Below, piece by piece: positions 1 through 13,700 of a stretch of 64,000 nt of DNA; the stretch's first letter is position 1, and each line of letters starts with the position of its first letter. Position numbers and translations under genes: made by a program. Origin of the DNA: Agapetus fuscipes (lineage: Eukaryota > Arthropoda > Insecta > Trichoptera > Glossosomatidae); NCBI GenBank assembly GCA_951799405.1, contig OX637343.1, forward strand, positions 2,232,001 through 2,296,000, written 5' to 3'. The notes under the pieces were generated by a model. The model was not told the DNA's origin, searched no databases, and was given only the letters and a program-made list of their open reading frames with translations.

Positions 1-918
1 TGGCATTTCTTCCGGAGTATTTTGAGATGCTGATTTCATACTTAAAATATTGAAAGAGCTGGCAGAGTTATTTTCTTTTGATTGCGTTTTAAAATCAAAA
101 TTTATAATGTTTGAACCCTCGCTAGACTGCGTCGGAGATTTGATGTCTTGCGTCAGATGAAAACAACTGTCGTCTTCTTTATCGGATTCTAAATTCAAAT
201 TTGAATTTTGGAACAGTAATTTTTTTGTGATTGAAAAAATGCTTTCATCAACTTCTATTCTTTTGGAAAAAAAAAGTTTCTTGCTTTTCATTCCTAATAT
301 CGGACTTTGCGGAGTTTCACCATCTTGATTACTTTCATCACAGACTTCTTCTTTTTTTTTTGGCACACTTGAAGATTTTTTGTGAGGTTTGGTTTTCCTG
401 CTGAATCTTTTGCGAGATAATATTGGTGATTTCTGGATATTCGGATCAGATTCCTCAGATGTCAAATTATGAAATCTGTCGACGCTTTTCGTCGGCGTAC
501 GATAAGACACATCTTTATCGTTGGATTTCTTCGACGATACGCCAAAAGAAGTATTCTTCAAAAATATTGATGACTTCTCAGCAGATACGTGGGGATTTTG
601 TTTGAATCGCTTATTCTTGGGAGAAGTGTTCCACCTTTCGTCATTGTAGCTCCGATTTCTATCACACAAATTATTTTTTGTAGTTTTTTTCGCAGAATTA
701 CCCTTTTTAGCACCAAAGCGCGAAGAGTTCATGAAAGAATCATCCTTTCTAGGTTCATTAGTTTTATTGCATTTATTGGACCGCGTTTCACTTTCATCGC
801 TCGAGCTCCATGATATTTCTTCTGCCAATGTATCTACTATTGTTAAATTGCATCGTTCTTTGATGGTGTTTATTTTTTTCATATATATATCGGCACTTTT
901 ATCTCGTCGCGATGACAT
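1..918 (-). CDS. Unrecognised Ser/Lys-rich protein, N-terminal part (runs off left edge)
   Basis: Reading the minus strand from an ATG at 918-916, one frame stays open for about 306 codons to the window edge with no stop. In AT-rich DNA that is unlikely by chance. The product begins MSSRRDKSADIYMKK, has an acidic serine patch (EISWSSSDESE, about residues 37-47), and then a low-complexity Ser/Lys/Asn-rich tract with several proline-directed Ser/Thr sites (TSPKNK, RTPTKS, QKSPIL, QSPILG). No folded domain, membrane segment or signal peptide is visible, so this looks like the disordered N-terminus of a nuclear or cell-cycle-regulated protein. It is head-to-head with Pdcd4, 792 bp between start codons. 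The acidic WSSS patch loosely recalls scaffold proteins of DNA repair, but I would not name it. The C-terminus lies outside the window; coding status is fairly secure, identity unknown. Confidence 0.6.
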   Translation of the reverse strand, partial: MSSRRDKSADIYMKKINTIKERCNLTIVDTLAEEISWSSSDESETRSNKCNKTNEPRKDDSFMNSSRFGAKKGNSAKKTTKNNLCDRNRSYNDERWNTSPKNKRFKQNPHVSAEKSSIFLKNTSFGVSSKKSNDKDVSYRTPTKSVDRFHNLTSEESDPNIQKSPILSRKRFSRKTKPHKKSSSVPKKKEEVCDESNQDGETPQSPILGMKSKKLFFSKRIEVDESIFSITKKLLFQNSNLNLESDKEDDSCFHLTQDIKSPTQSSEGSNIINFDFKTQSKENNSASSFNILSMKSASQNTPEEMP

Positions 919-1710
919 GTTTACAAAATTTACAACTTTAGTCTTTTTCTTTTATCATGTTCCAATCCTTGGGAAACAAAGTATAGGGTGACTACAAATA
1001 GCTAGCAATCAAAAAGCAAACCCTAATGATCTGTCATGGATTTCAATTTCTCCACCTTTTTTGTATAGATTTGAAAGGGTTTACTGAAACTGTGACATGT
1101 TCTTTTTACAATTGATTTGTAAACATGTGCAATTAAAAAAATGCATGTTTTCATTAAATACGCTTTGGAACAAGACAAAAGAAGCTCCTAGAGATTATTG
1201 TACAACTATATCACGCCGGTTTTGTCACAATATTTATGTTATTTACCTAGTTGGGGCATAATATGTTGTTTACCTTTTTCAAAAATAAATTCGTTGTAAT
1301 GTTCGCATCAGATCTGCTTTTATGTACAACTCATTATATTTGACAGGATACGTCGTGGCCTACGTGGTACTTCATACCGGTAAAGAGCAGAATAAAGATC
1401 TGCATATACTTAGCAGTCAGGTACAATCTGTAATCTTAACAAAATATATTTTACAAGGGAGTGTGAATATGTGCTTCGATCTTATTGTTAATTTTTAATC
1501 TTGGTAGAACTGATTCGTGTTGTTTACTTCCAACTTCACAGCGGTTTTCCAAAAACGCAACTCGCGAGTCGCAAAATAGAACCTTTCCGCAATAATAATT
1601 TGTTGTGTACAAATGCGCAATTAGAAATTTTCGTCAACACATCTCGTAAATTGTATTAAAAGTGCGAGAAACAAGTTAACCAGCCGTCTGATCGTGTCAT
1701 AAGCTTCGCG
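919..1710. promoter_or_regulatory. Divergent intergenic region upstream of Pdcd4
   Basis: This 792 bp gap separates the start codon of the leftward unknown gene (918) from the Pdcd4 ATG (1711), so it must contain both promoters and 5' UTRs. I see no convincing TATA box and none of the SINE families found elsewhere in the window. Repeat depletion and head-to-head layout are the only evidence for regulatory function. Confidence 0.4.
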
Positions 1711-4700
1711 ATGGATCCCGAAATTTCCGCCTCTGAATCTTTGGAGAACGTGGCCGGAGCCATCGGCGATATGGGTCCACCGGCCTCGGTCCCCGAACTG
1801 GGTGGGGGCGACAGGATTAAGCGGAAAGCCAAGAAAATCGTAAGGCAGAACAGCAGGGACTCCGCCCCCGTGGTGGGGCCGATTCCTCAGCATCGTAGCT
1901 GGAAAAACAGCCGCCGACCGCGCAACGGGCACGGCAGGGGACTGCCCAAGAAAGGTTGGTAAATTTCTTACAATAATACCCCTCTAATCCAAAGCATCAA
2001 GGTGATTTTATCAACTCACTATTTATGTCTAAATCCCTTCTACTAGAGTACTTCATGACCACGGCTTGTATAGCTCTTTGTGTCCCTTTGAAGGGCAATG
2101 AGTACGCGTTTGCTTGGTTATGTGTATATTATGATTTTGCGTGTTTTCAACGTCGTGTTATTTTTGTTGTTATTCAAAGACATAGCGGCTAAAAATACAT
2201 TTCAACTCTCATTTTAGATTGTGTATTTCAACTGAATGATAATCTTAACTTTTTATTTTCATATTTTATAAGCCATATTTTACACGTATTGTGTAAACAA
2301 ATCGAAACATACGGTATCATAATATCTATTATTTTTTCAGCTGTTCGATTCCTCCCATACTATTTTTGGTTTTACGAAAACTTTCGTTCAAATTCGTCAT
2401 CTTTAATTTTATGAGCTAAGACTATGAAAATACAAAAATTGTTATTAAATTATCTGTAATGTAGAATTAAATAAACATAGTTATTTGATCGCTATATTTT
2501 TATTATATTCGAAGCAAAACTATCAGATTTCGCTGTTCTGGTAGGTAAGTAAACAAAATAAATAACTACCTACAGTCTAACGCAACGCAACTAAGCTACA
2601 CATATAGTGGAACTTCTTCCGCGTTATCCCCGAAGGGCTCGCATGTGGCGAGTTGAACCTATTTATTTTTACAGGTAAAAAGTATAAAGTTTTGCTTTTA
2701 TGTATTTTTAACGATTTTTTTGTCCCATAAATTGAGTCAGAACAATATTGAATTTTGAACTTGTTTCTCGGTGAGCATAATGTCAGTCTTGGATGGAACC
2801 CACTAAAAAATATTTGTTTGCCTTTTCCCTAGCAGCCCGGCCGGGTGACGTCACAGTATTGTCTTTGTCAAATCACGTGCGGACCTCATTAATGTTATCA
2901 ATGTTTCTAATTTGAATAAAATGTATTCTTTACGAATATTTTGTACTAGGTCCAATAATCTAATCTAATCTAAGTTGCAAAGATATGTAACATTGGAGAT
3001 TCACATTACATGCATTCTCACAAGCAGACACGTACAAGTTTTCGCTTGCACATGCCGCATGTGGACCTACAACATAAAAAAAAAACAAATCTCAAATGGG
3101 CATACACCCTGCAACTCCTGACGATCTTCCTTAAAACAGGGGTTGAATTGGCAAAGTGAACCATTTTCTAAAGCATCGGTGGTCAGCCGCATACATACCT
3201 ATAAGTCAAGGAACAGTTAACTAAATTTTTTTTTTTTTTTTTTAAGAAATCCTGTGCGGGAGACTCCCTAGATTCTAAAGACTCTAGGGGTCTATGACAC
3301 TTGTTGTAGTGCCGCAGAGGTGTACGAGCTTGGTCGTCGCTACAAAGCGCCAATACTCAAGCAAGACCCAGTTGCTGTAAGGCTGGATGGACCTTTGGTG
3401 ACCGGTCATTGGTAAAGGTTTATGAATTTTTCAACCCAGCGAAGAGCATATTCGAAATATAAATGGTATATTTTTGTGCTCCGCCGGGATCCGAATCCAC
3501 AACCTTCCATTTACGAGTCCGAAGTGTTGCCACTACGGACTACAGACCGGTCCAAGATGCCAACGACACGCGGTGTACCTGAGCGGTTACCCATCCAAGC
3601 ACTGACCACGCCCAATTACTAGTTTTAATTCAATATTTTACTTCTTTTATGAAAGGATCATGGATATAAAAGAACCACGTTAAATGCTTATGGAGTCGGA
3701 AAAGCTTAAAAATTGGTACGTCTCTGCGCCGCGCCAGGTTACTGACTATTTTTGGTTTTTTGGTCGGTTGTGAATTATGGTCCTAATCGAGTAGACCTAT
3801 CACGTCAACCCGACTAAATTTCTTTTGTTGTTAGAAAGTTGTTTCACGACCAATCAAACGCGTTATTTTTTATCGTAAACATTTTAGTTTTCATAGTGTG
3901 TTGTGAATGGTTGTGAATTTTAAATTAATAATATTATTTACACTTTACAACATCGTCAAAGTAACATCTCTGTCCACATTGCAGTCTCCAATCCAATTTT
4001 TAGTCACCGTCTTCAAGCTCATTTGTTACATTGTATTTTTTGTGCCTGGAGCATTTCTCAATATCGAAGCTGGCAGTTCGTTCACACCTGCCCGCTGTTT
4101 ATGTACCCAACCGGTTTTTTCTTATGTTTTGGTTTGCGCAATACCTACCATACATAATGATCATTATAATAATACTTGGGTACATACCTATATAACGATA
4201 ATGCAATGTGGGTTATTTAACAACCACCTTTTACCTACCTCCATGTTTTTAAAATAATAAAGAAATGATCTGTACCCTTAGAACGAATTGCAAAACTAGA
4301 CTAAAGTAAAGTTTACGGAAAATATTAAAGAGTGATTTCTCCCAAAATCTGCCGTTTTTGTTTGTTTGAACTTGATTTTCTTCATCACTGTAACTCTTTT
4401 GCGAAGACCATAAAGTGTAAGAAACAAAAACGGCAGATTTTGGAAGAAATCACTCTTTGATGTTTTCCGTAAACTTTACTTTACTCAAGTTTTGCAACTC
4501 TTACTAAGGGTACTGCTCGTCACCATCCTTTTAAGGGGGCTGCTTCATATTCTGAAAGTATGAAATGGAGTCGAAACGTTTTTTCCACGGATATGTAATA
4601 TTTTTTAGAGGTCGCCCAAGAACTTCATACTTCAAGGATTTGAAGCGGCTCATGGATGTGTCCTATTCGCATCTCAAGAGGATGGCAGCAGACAGAGACA

Positions 4701-7700
4701 GATGGCTGATACAACAAGGCACTGCCTTTAGAAGATGATGATGTAATTTTTCTCGGCAGACAAGCATTACATGTCGTATCAAAGGGCCTTAGCAACCGAT
4801 ATCAAATAATTAGACCTTTGCCCCCCAGCAACATGGTCGTGTGACATCTAATCTGATCTAATCTAAGTTGCAAAGATATGTTACATTGGGGATTCACATT
4901 AGATGCATGCTCACAAGCAGACACGTTTGCACATGCCGCATGTGAGCCTACAACATAAAATCTCAAATGGACATACACCCTGCAACTCTTGCTGTCCTTC
5001 CCTGAAACAGGGGTGACATTGGCAAAGTGAACCATTTTTTACAGCATGGGTGGTCAGCCGCATACCAACATATAAATCAAGGAACATACACAACAATATC
5101 ACAACTTTTTTGAGGTTTTGAAATGTGTTAACCTCATTCTCGGGGGACTTCTGCTCGTCTTCCTAAGATTCTCTCTTTATTTGCGGTTAGTGACGTCACA
5201 TGGTCCAGGGTTTTTTTTGTGTCGACTTCACTGGGTTAATTATTATTGCCATTTGCGTAGCCTTTTCAGCCACGATGCCCTTCGGCGTCCTCTAGTCCTT
5301 CTCCCATAAGCTATAATATTATAGGTCTTTATTTTTTACACTCTATGTGACAGTACAGATTAACAATGTTAATTGATCATCTTAAAAAAAATATCTCTTT
5401 TTTCAAGCAACAAACTAAAATGAATTCTATTGTTTATAATCTATAATCTAAGTTGCAAGGCTATATTCATTCAAAGCTCTCAGATGTATGCCCACAAACA
5501 AACACGTGTAGTTCGCGCTTACAAATGCTGATTGTGTACTTACAAATAAAATCCAAACCTCAAATGAACATAAGCCCTGCAACTCTTGCCGACATTCCCT
5601 GAAACAGGGGTGACATTGGCAAAGTGAACCATTTTTTACAGTATGGGTGGTCAGCCTCATACCAACCTATAAGTCATGGAATACGAGTAATAAATAACAT
5701 TTAAGTATAAAAAAAAACAACAAAACCTTAAAAATAAATCTATACAAAAAAGTAAAAAAATTCTTATGCAAAAAATGTAGCAAACTAATAAACCAACATT
5801 ACAAATCAGCATTGCATATTATTGCATAATCGAAAAAAAAACTTATCTCCAAAACTTTTATCTACACAATGAAGCAAGACGTAAACAAGATATTTGTCGT
5901 GCAATTACACAGTTGCGTTGTATTTTTATTTATTAAATTCGTATATTTTTAGTAAACGAAGTGTTGAAGGTCACTCGGATGTCATTCCCGCCACGCCGTT
6001 CGATATATTGCGTTCAAGGTCGCCGCGCCGCCAAAACAACTGCACGCAACATACCCGGCTTTCTATTGTCTTCACTTTTTATTCCCATTCCCCGTAATTT
6101 TCAATTAGAATTCTGCGTTTGAATAACAGCAGCCATCTTGTTCCAAATTTCGGATTCAAACAAATGAGCGTGTTCCATATTTGAAAAGGTTTACCAACCT
6201 CATATTTTTATTTTGTTTTAACTTTTTTACGAATTTGAATTTGGAAAATGGCAGTAGGTACCTGTGCGCCTATAATAATGCATCTGTAATCAAAATCGCA
6301 AAGATATAATATTTATGACCATTTAAGACTCTCAATTATGCATGCCTATGTAGGTTCGCGTTCATACATGCTGCATGTGTACTTTTGAAGAAAATTTAAC
6401 CCTCAAATGAGCATACACTCTTGCAACTGTTGCCACATTTCTCTGAAACAAGGGTGGCACTGGGAAAAATGAACAAATTTGTACAGCATGAGTGGTCAAT
6501 CTTGTACCAACGTATTGGGCAAGGAATATGGATCCATCCACCAATGTGTATATTTAGAATAATATTATATCAGTGACTTAAGTATTTTTACTTTTCAATT
6601 AAACTGGGTGTCTTCCATTATTGATTTTTTGACCAACTTCATTTTATTTTGAGATCACTTTTTTTACGAATTTGAATTTGGAATAATGGCCCCAGCAAGA
6701 TAAAAATACCTCACCCCTTATTATAAGGGGTGAGGTTGTATTGTATGATTTTTAATACACTTACTGCTAGTCTGCGTGCTTATATCTCAGTAACCATAGG
6801 AGATACAGCTTTTTTACTTAGCTTATTGGATTCAGCGTCGTTTAAAACATGGAAATACATATATAGCTCAATATCGAAAAAAAATCAGTTACTGCCTTCT
6901 TTCTTAGCAGGGCAGTATAGGTGCCTACGTGCCATGTAGGTTCATACCTACTTACATGCCTACCAAATTTATCTCTGTACCTTAGAGCATAAACAACGGT
7001 AGTCACGTAAAATGTGCAGGAGACGAGTTTTAGTGAAAATGTGCACTTTTATAAAACCATCATAACTTCTAAACTAGACGAGATATTTTTGATCTGTAAA
7101 AACTTTTTATCTTCTTTTATCAATATTTATTTAATGTGAAGTAATGTGAACAACGTATGTGGAATTTCCGTGGTTTATGCTCGCATTTATATGTGCATCC
7201 CATATTTATTACACTTGATATCTCAGTAACTATGAGTCCGAGGACTCCAATATTTTTACCACTTATAGAACAGCTAATTGTGATAATTTCTGCATCATTA
7301 ACTCAAAAACACAAAAAAGTGGACTTCCGTTGTTTATGCTCTAAGGTACAGATCTTATAGGTGCTTAATTAAGGTGGTTAATGATTTGTTAGCATCAGTT
7401 TATCTTTTGAATAAGAAGATAAAATAAATATATTGTGCTAGTTTATTTCCAAATTCCAACTCATGAGGTACTTGCGTGCCTCATGATGCGTGCATAATGA
7501 TGACACCCCTTTCTTCTTCTTTTTGTTAGCACTCTTCACTGGTTAGAAAACACGGCAGCCACTGGGATCGTGTTGACAGTTGATCCAAACAAGATCTGTA
7601 CTTACCCATTTTTTTTTTTTTTTTTAATTTTATTAATATTCCTCTTCAAAAATACAGATAATTATACACATTTTCAAAAAAACTTAGAGAAACCCACATA

Positions 7701-10700
7701 GGCATAGCCTGTGCGTGCAGCGTGGGTATACAAGTATAATTTTTTTTTTTTTTTTTTTTAAATAGATTTGTGGAAAGGAATGCAATCCACCAACCTATTT
7801 TACCTGGCCAGTTGTCTTCATGCGAAAGCAGAAGCTTGTGTGCATGCAACGGCATCTGTTGAACCAGGGTCGAAGTTATCGTCGCGGGATTAGAACCAGC
7901 GTTATCCGGTTCCAAATAACCTGTCTTGATCCCCGCGGCTATAACACCGACAAAAAGATAATATGATAAAAGTAAAAGTTGAATAATGTAATTACGATCT
8001 ATACAGAAAAAGGAAAAACAAAATTAATTTAGAAAAGAGATAAAATTTAGTTCAGTTAAAATTTGGGGTGAAGGAAAGAAACAATAAAAACAAAAATAAA
8101 ATGAAACAAAACATTGACTTATGATATCTGTGGACTAGAAAGTATTCTAACGAAAATAGACATGATATATGTATCTGTTAAACGAAAATGGGCATTAGTA
8201 AGAAAGATGACAAAGACTTCACAGTTGCATTTCCATGTGTACCAAAAAAATTGGGCGAATGTAAAAATGTTCCTGGAAAGTTGGTACTATTGCGAATAAT
8301 AATGGCTGCCGGAGCAGTCCGAACACAGCTAGAATTGGCAGATAACAGCGTTATAAATATTGTGATCGCTTAAATTGACGAATTTTAAAGGAAAAAGGCA
8401 TTATTTTAAGACATTAGGGCATGTGTTATGATTGGGTGTCGAAACACTAAATGGATTTGAACAAAATGGCCTTATTTCGCATGACTATACCACTGCAACG
8501 TTTGACTGGACTGAGACAAATGTGGGCTATAGTATGTATAAAAACGCAACTAAGCTACACATATAGTGTAACTTCTTGCCGCGTTATACCCGAAAGGGTC
8601 GCATGTGGCGAGTTGAACCTATTTATTTTTACAGGTAAGGGGGTCGGCCTGACGCCAACACTTATAGATTTGTGAAGAGGAATGCAATTCACCAACCTAT
8701 TCTGCCTGGCCAGAAACAAGTATTAATATCATCAATTAATAATGCATTATTGTTTATATTAATGAATTATTAATTAATAATTACCCAATAACATCTGTTG
8801 AACCAGGGTCAAACCATGGTCAAGTGACCCAAGCGGGGATTGAACCAACGTTATTCTATTCCAAATACGCTAGAAATATCAGCCACTTGGCCCCCTCGGC
8901 CATAACACCGGCAAAACACTTCAGTTGAAGTGGGGGTTTCCCAGCTCCCGAGAGGGCTGGCACTCATTTATTGTGAAGGCTGAGTAAACCTTGCCGGTAT
9001 TTTAATTTGGGGGTTTGAAATAAACACTGAAACGGGAAATCATTTCTGACACCCTCGGTGGGATTCGAACCCGAGCTCACGGCATAGAATGCAAGCACTC
9101 TGCCAACTGAGCCATCGACCGGGCTTATCAATGCAGTAATTTAGTTTCTGCTCCTCTATGTCATTAGTGTTATTACTCAATGCCTGTACCCCGTTGACAC
9201 CCCCACAAGTTGACAGTGTTGTGTATTGCTTCAACAGGAGGGGCTGGCGGCAAGGGCGTGTGGGGCAAGCTGGGCTCCGAGCTGCTGGAGGAGTACGAGG
9301 ACTTCAACGATCCCAACTATGATGCCGCTGAGAGCGACACCCGCAACGTGGAGCTCAAGATGGTGCTGCCGTCTGATCTGTCACGGGAAGATGTGCAGGT
9401 GAAGCATTTAACCTAACAAAAAACATTTAACCTTTCCACTTACCGACCGGTCCGTAGTCCAGTGGTAACACTTCGGACTCGTGAACGGAAGGTTGTGGGT
9501 TCGAATCCCGGCGGAGCACAAAAAAATACCGTTTATATTTTCCAATTTGCTCTTCGCTGGGCTGAAATATTCATAAAACCTTTACCAAAGACCGGTTACC
9601 AAAGGTCCATCCAGCCTTACAGCAACCGGGTCTTGCTTGAGAACTGCCACTTTGTAGCGACAACCTAGCTCTTAAAAAGTTCGGTCGATAGCTCAGTTGG
9701 TAGAATGCTTGCATCTATACTGAGAGCAAGAGTTCGATCCCCACTGATGGTGTCAGAAATGATTTCCTGTTTTGGTGTTTATTGCAAGCCCAAAATACCA
9801 GCAAGGTTTACTCAGTCTTCACAAAAAATGATATTTTATATTTTGACAAACTTCAAACTTCATGGAAACCATTTGAGAATATTTTACATGTTCCTTGAAA
9901 ATTGCATTATTATTGGTTGAGCTGCTAAAAAGTCCATCAGAATTCATTCATTCCATTTTATATTTTAAGATATATAAGTGTTAGTGTTAATTTTTGTAAA
10001 TTTTTTGTTTTCAGAAAAAATCAGAACCTATTATTTTGGAATATTTTGAAAATGGCGACACCAACGAAGCCCTGGAGAGTTTCTTAGAATTTGTATCTCC
10101 CAATCAAAGATGCATGGTGAGTTCATCCAATCCACAATCCTAAACTCTACATCTGTATAAGAAACAATCCTGATCTGCCTTTTCATAGCAAATTAGCGTG
10201 TCTTCAGTGCATTTGGCAACTTCCCACGGTCATCTATCTCTCTCACATTATGATGCGGATGGTTCCAGACGAGAGGGCAAACAAATCCAAACTTACACTC
10301 TCCCAACACACTTTTAGCCCTTTTTACTGGTTCTTCAATCCGTGTTTTGGCTCCGGTTTCTGCCAAACGTGGTATTAGCCAGTTTTTGCCTAGTACAATG
10401 GGCTTGATTAACTCTGCGAGGTATTTTTTTTAAATATAACTTTGTAAACCCGTTGTCGCACACTTTAAACTCGACCCACTCTGTAACATGGAGCCAATGA
10501 AGCTTCTGCAGAAGAGGAGTAGTAGATGAAGTATGCAATTGATCTTGAAATCCCAAGGAGAAGCCCCAACGTTGTATTTGGGGAATGCGTCTTCTGTGTC
10601 GCTGCGCCCGTGGCTTGACAGGCTGTGGACAATAGATGCTGAGGCGATTTAGGAGGCAGCTGAAGACCCACCTCTATAACGGGCGCCTTTAAGATGACGA

Positions 10701-13700
10701 TCACAAGGCACCATGTAAATGCAATGAACGCTTATTATTATTATAATAAGGGAAAGATTGAAATATGCTTAGTTTTTAAATTATAGGTCTTTAAAATTTG
10801 CACATTTTCGATTTCCAGTAAAACAGGGCATATTTTTATTTAGGCGCATATGACGTCGATGGATCTTCAGATCTTTGGAGGGTACAGACAGGCCCAGGTA
10901 GTCTGTTGGATCCATCTACGTCATTTTGACATCACAGCTTAGCTAGCCGGCCGTGCTGCGTTTTGGCGGGACTCAAATTCTCGGCACTTAATTTTTGAAA
11001 ATAATCAATGATATCTTTATTTTTACTATTTAAAAAATATATGGTTGTGATCCTTGAAATGTACTCTACACAACCATAGTATTTTCAACCGTTTTCCCAA
11101 CCACTGCAATTACCCTATTTGATGGGTTCTCTTTGATTTCAGGTGTGTGAAATAATTCTTGATCTGGGAATGGACCACAAGCCGTCCCACCGGGAAATGT
11201 GCTCCATCCTGATCTCCGACCTGTACGGCCATCTGTTCTCCGAGAGGGACATGGCGCAAGGTAAACACATAACCTCAAACTTTGCCTTATCAACAATCAT
11301 ATTCCATTGAAGACCTCAATGTTTATGTTGATGTTACTATCATCACGCCTTGTGTTTAGCGAGGAATTCTTGACTCAAGTTGGTCTTAAACGTGTAATCA
11401 AATGTCAAAATATTTTTTCTTATTTCTTTTATTATAATCATAAATTAAGTAAGTGAGTGAGTCAGGTCGATAGCTCAATTGGTAGAGTGCTTGCATTGCC
11501 TGCCGTGAGCTCGGGTTCGAATCCCACCGAGGGTGTCAGAAATGATTTCCCGTTTCGATGTTTATTTCAAACCCCAAAATAAAATACTGGCAGGCTTCAC
11601 AAGAAATGAGTACCAGCCCTCTTGGGAGCTGGGTAACCCCCACTTCGACTGAAGTGGTTGACGTAAGGCCGGCCCCCCTGTACATGTAAATAGGCTCAAC
11701 TCGCCACACCCTTCGGATAACGCAGCAAGAAGCTACACTATATGTGTAGCTTAGTTGCGTTGTGTGAAAGAACATCAGAAGTTAAGGAGATGGGAGTAAT
11801 ATCTAATCTAATCTAAGTTGCAAAGATATGTTACATTGGAGATTCACATTACATGCATTTTCACAACCAGACACGTACAAGTTCGCGCTTTCACATGCCG
11901 CATGTGAACCTACAGCATAAAAACCAAATCTCAAATGGACATACACCCTGCAACTCTTGTCGTCCTTCCCTGAAACAGGGGTGACATTGGCAAAGTGAAC
12001 CATTTTTGCAGCATGGGTGGTCAGCACATTGTGTCTGAACAAAGGTTGCGACCGACAGAAGGTTGAAAGACATGTTAGTTTATGAATTGTAATTGTTTTT
12101 CTCTCTGAAATAAATAATACACAGCCTGCTTCAGTATAGTCTATTGACTGACAAATGTAATTTGTCGTGTATGTTCCTTGCTGACCACCCATGCTGTAGT
12201 TAATGGTTCACGTTGCCAATGTCACCCCTGTTTCAGGGAAGGAAGGCAAGAGTTTCAGGGTGTATGTCCATTTGAGATTTGGGTTTTTCTGTTGTAGGTT
12301 CACATGCGGCATGTGCAAGCGCGAACTTGTAGGTGTCTGCTTGTGAGAATGCAAATAATGTGAATCCCCAATGTTACATATCTCTGCAACTTTGATTAGA
12401 TTAGACTGAGCATAGTGAACAACACGAGAAGTTCTCAAAAGATCAATAGTTTGGTGTTTATATGCGCTAGTAATGAAAATTGATGGCATGTTGGTGTTGG
12501 TTGCTTCGCCAGCGTTTGAGAACCTCCTGGGCAACCTGGAGGACCTGACGCTGGACCAGCCGGATGCAGCCAACATGCTGGGCAACTTCATAGCGCGCTG
12601 CGTGGGCGACGACTGCCTGCCCCCGCGCTTCATCACCTCCCAGCTGCAGGCCGCCAACATCTCCACTCTAGCCAAGTGAGTGATGCCTCCTGTAATGCGT
12701 AACCTTGCCCTGAGAGCTGTGTGCTGTGTAGCGACGACTGCCTGCCCCCCCGCTTCATCACCTCCCAGCTGCAGGCCGCCAACATCTCCACTCTGGCCAA
12801 GTGAGTGATGCCTCCTGTAATGCGTAACCTTGCCCTGAGAGCTGTGTGCTGTGTAGCGACGACTGCCTGCCCCCGGTCTCTTTCCCCAGCCCAGCAACTC
12901 TTGCCACCTCATCCTAAAACCGGGCATAGTCCGGTCGATAGCGCAGTTGGTAGAATGCTTGCATTCCATGCCGAGAGCAAAGGGATCAATCCCCACCTAG
13001 GGTGTTAGAAATGATTTCCCGTTGCGGTGTCTATTTCAAACCCAATATACTTACCGGCAAGGTGTACTCAGCCTTCACAAGAAATAAGAACCAGCCCCCT
13101 GGGAGCTGGGAAACTCCCACTTCAACTGAAAGTAATTGGTGTGAGGCCGGCCCCCTTACCCGTAAAAATAAATAGGTCCTGAATCACCACATGCGGTCCC
13201 TTCAGGAATAACGCAGGCAAGAAGTTACACTATACGTTTAATAATAATAATAATATTAGAATGATTTATTTGGTAAGCGCTGTTTTTGTGTGAATCACAC
13301 CTCAAGAGCGCTCTGCAAGCTTGGTCGTCGCTTCAGAAAGCGCCAATTCTCAAGCAAGACCCAGTTGCTGTAAGGCTGGATGGACCTTTGGTGACCGGTC
13401 TTTGGTAAAGGAATGTGAATTTTTCACCCAGCGAAGAGCATATTTGAAAATATAAATGGTATATTTTTGGTGCTCCACCGGGATTCAAACCCACAACCTT
13501 CCATTCAGAGTCCGAAGTGTTACTGCTGAACTACAGACGGACGCAGCATTATGTTAACTTAACTCATGTTTGTATTGTTTGTGTGTGATGTTCAGGCAGG
13601 CGCTGCACAAGGCCAACACGCTCCTGTCCATCAAGCACGGTCTGGTGCGGCTGGACAGCATCTGGGGGGTGGGGGGCGGGCTTCGGCCCGTCAAGTCCCT

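Larger units (their letters stand above)
1955..9237 (+). other. Pdcd4 intron 1 (7.3 kb), repeat-filled
   Basis: This intron holds SINE-A tails, at least four SINE-D copies, a 5S-headed SINE-B, a LINE 3' end, two MITEs and SINE-C copies, listed separately. Stretches 1960-2570, 3640-4265 and 5700-6280 show nothing I can identify. The 116-codon ORF at 3907-4257 is hydrophobic, has no homology I recognise and is probably chance. Confidence 0.7.

Noticed and set aside
3907..4257. 116-codon ORF in Pdcd4 intron 1
   Set aside because: Hydrophobic translation of AT-rich DNA with no domain, splice context or homologue I recognise.
9437..9510. tRNA gene-like box A and box B (also at 11466, 24057 and elsewhere)
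   Set aside because: They are SINE heads: they lack an intact cloverleaf and acceptor stem and continue into repeated SINE bodies.
12208..12996. 262-codon minus-strand ORF opposite Pdcd4 exon 5
   Set aside because: It is antisense to a conserved MA3 exon, its duplicate and a SINE-D; the length comes from the GC-rich exon and its tandem copy.
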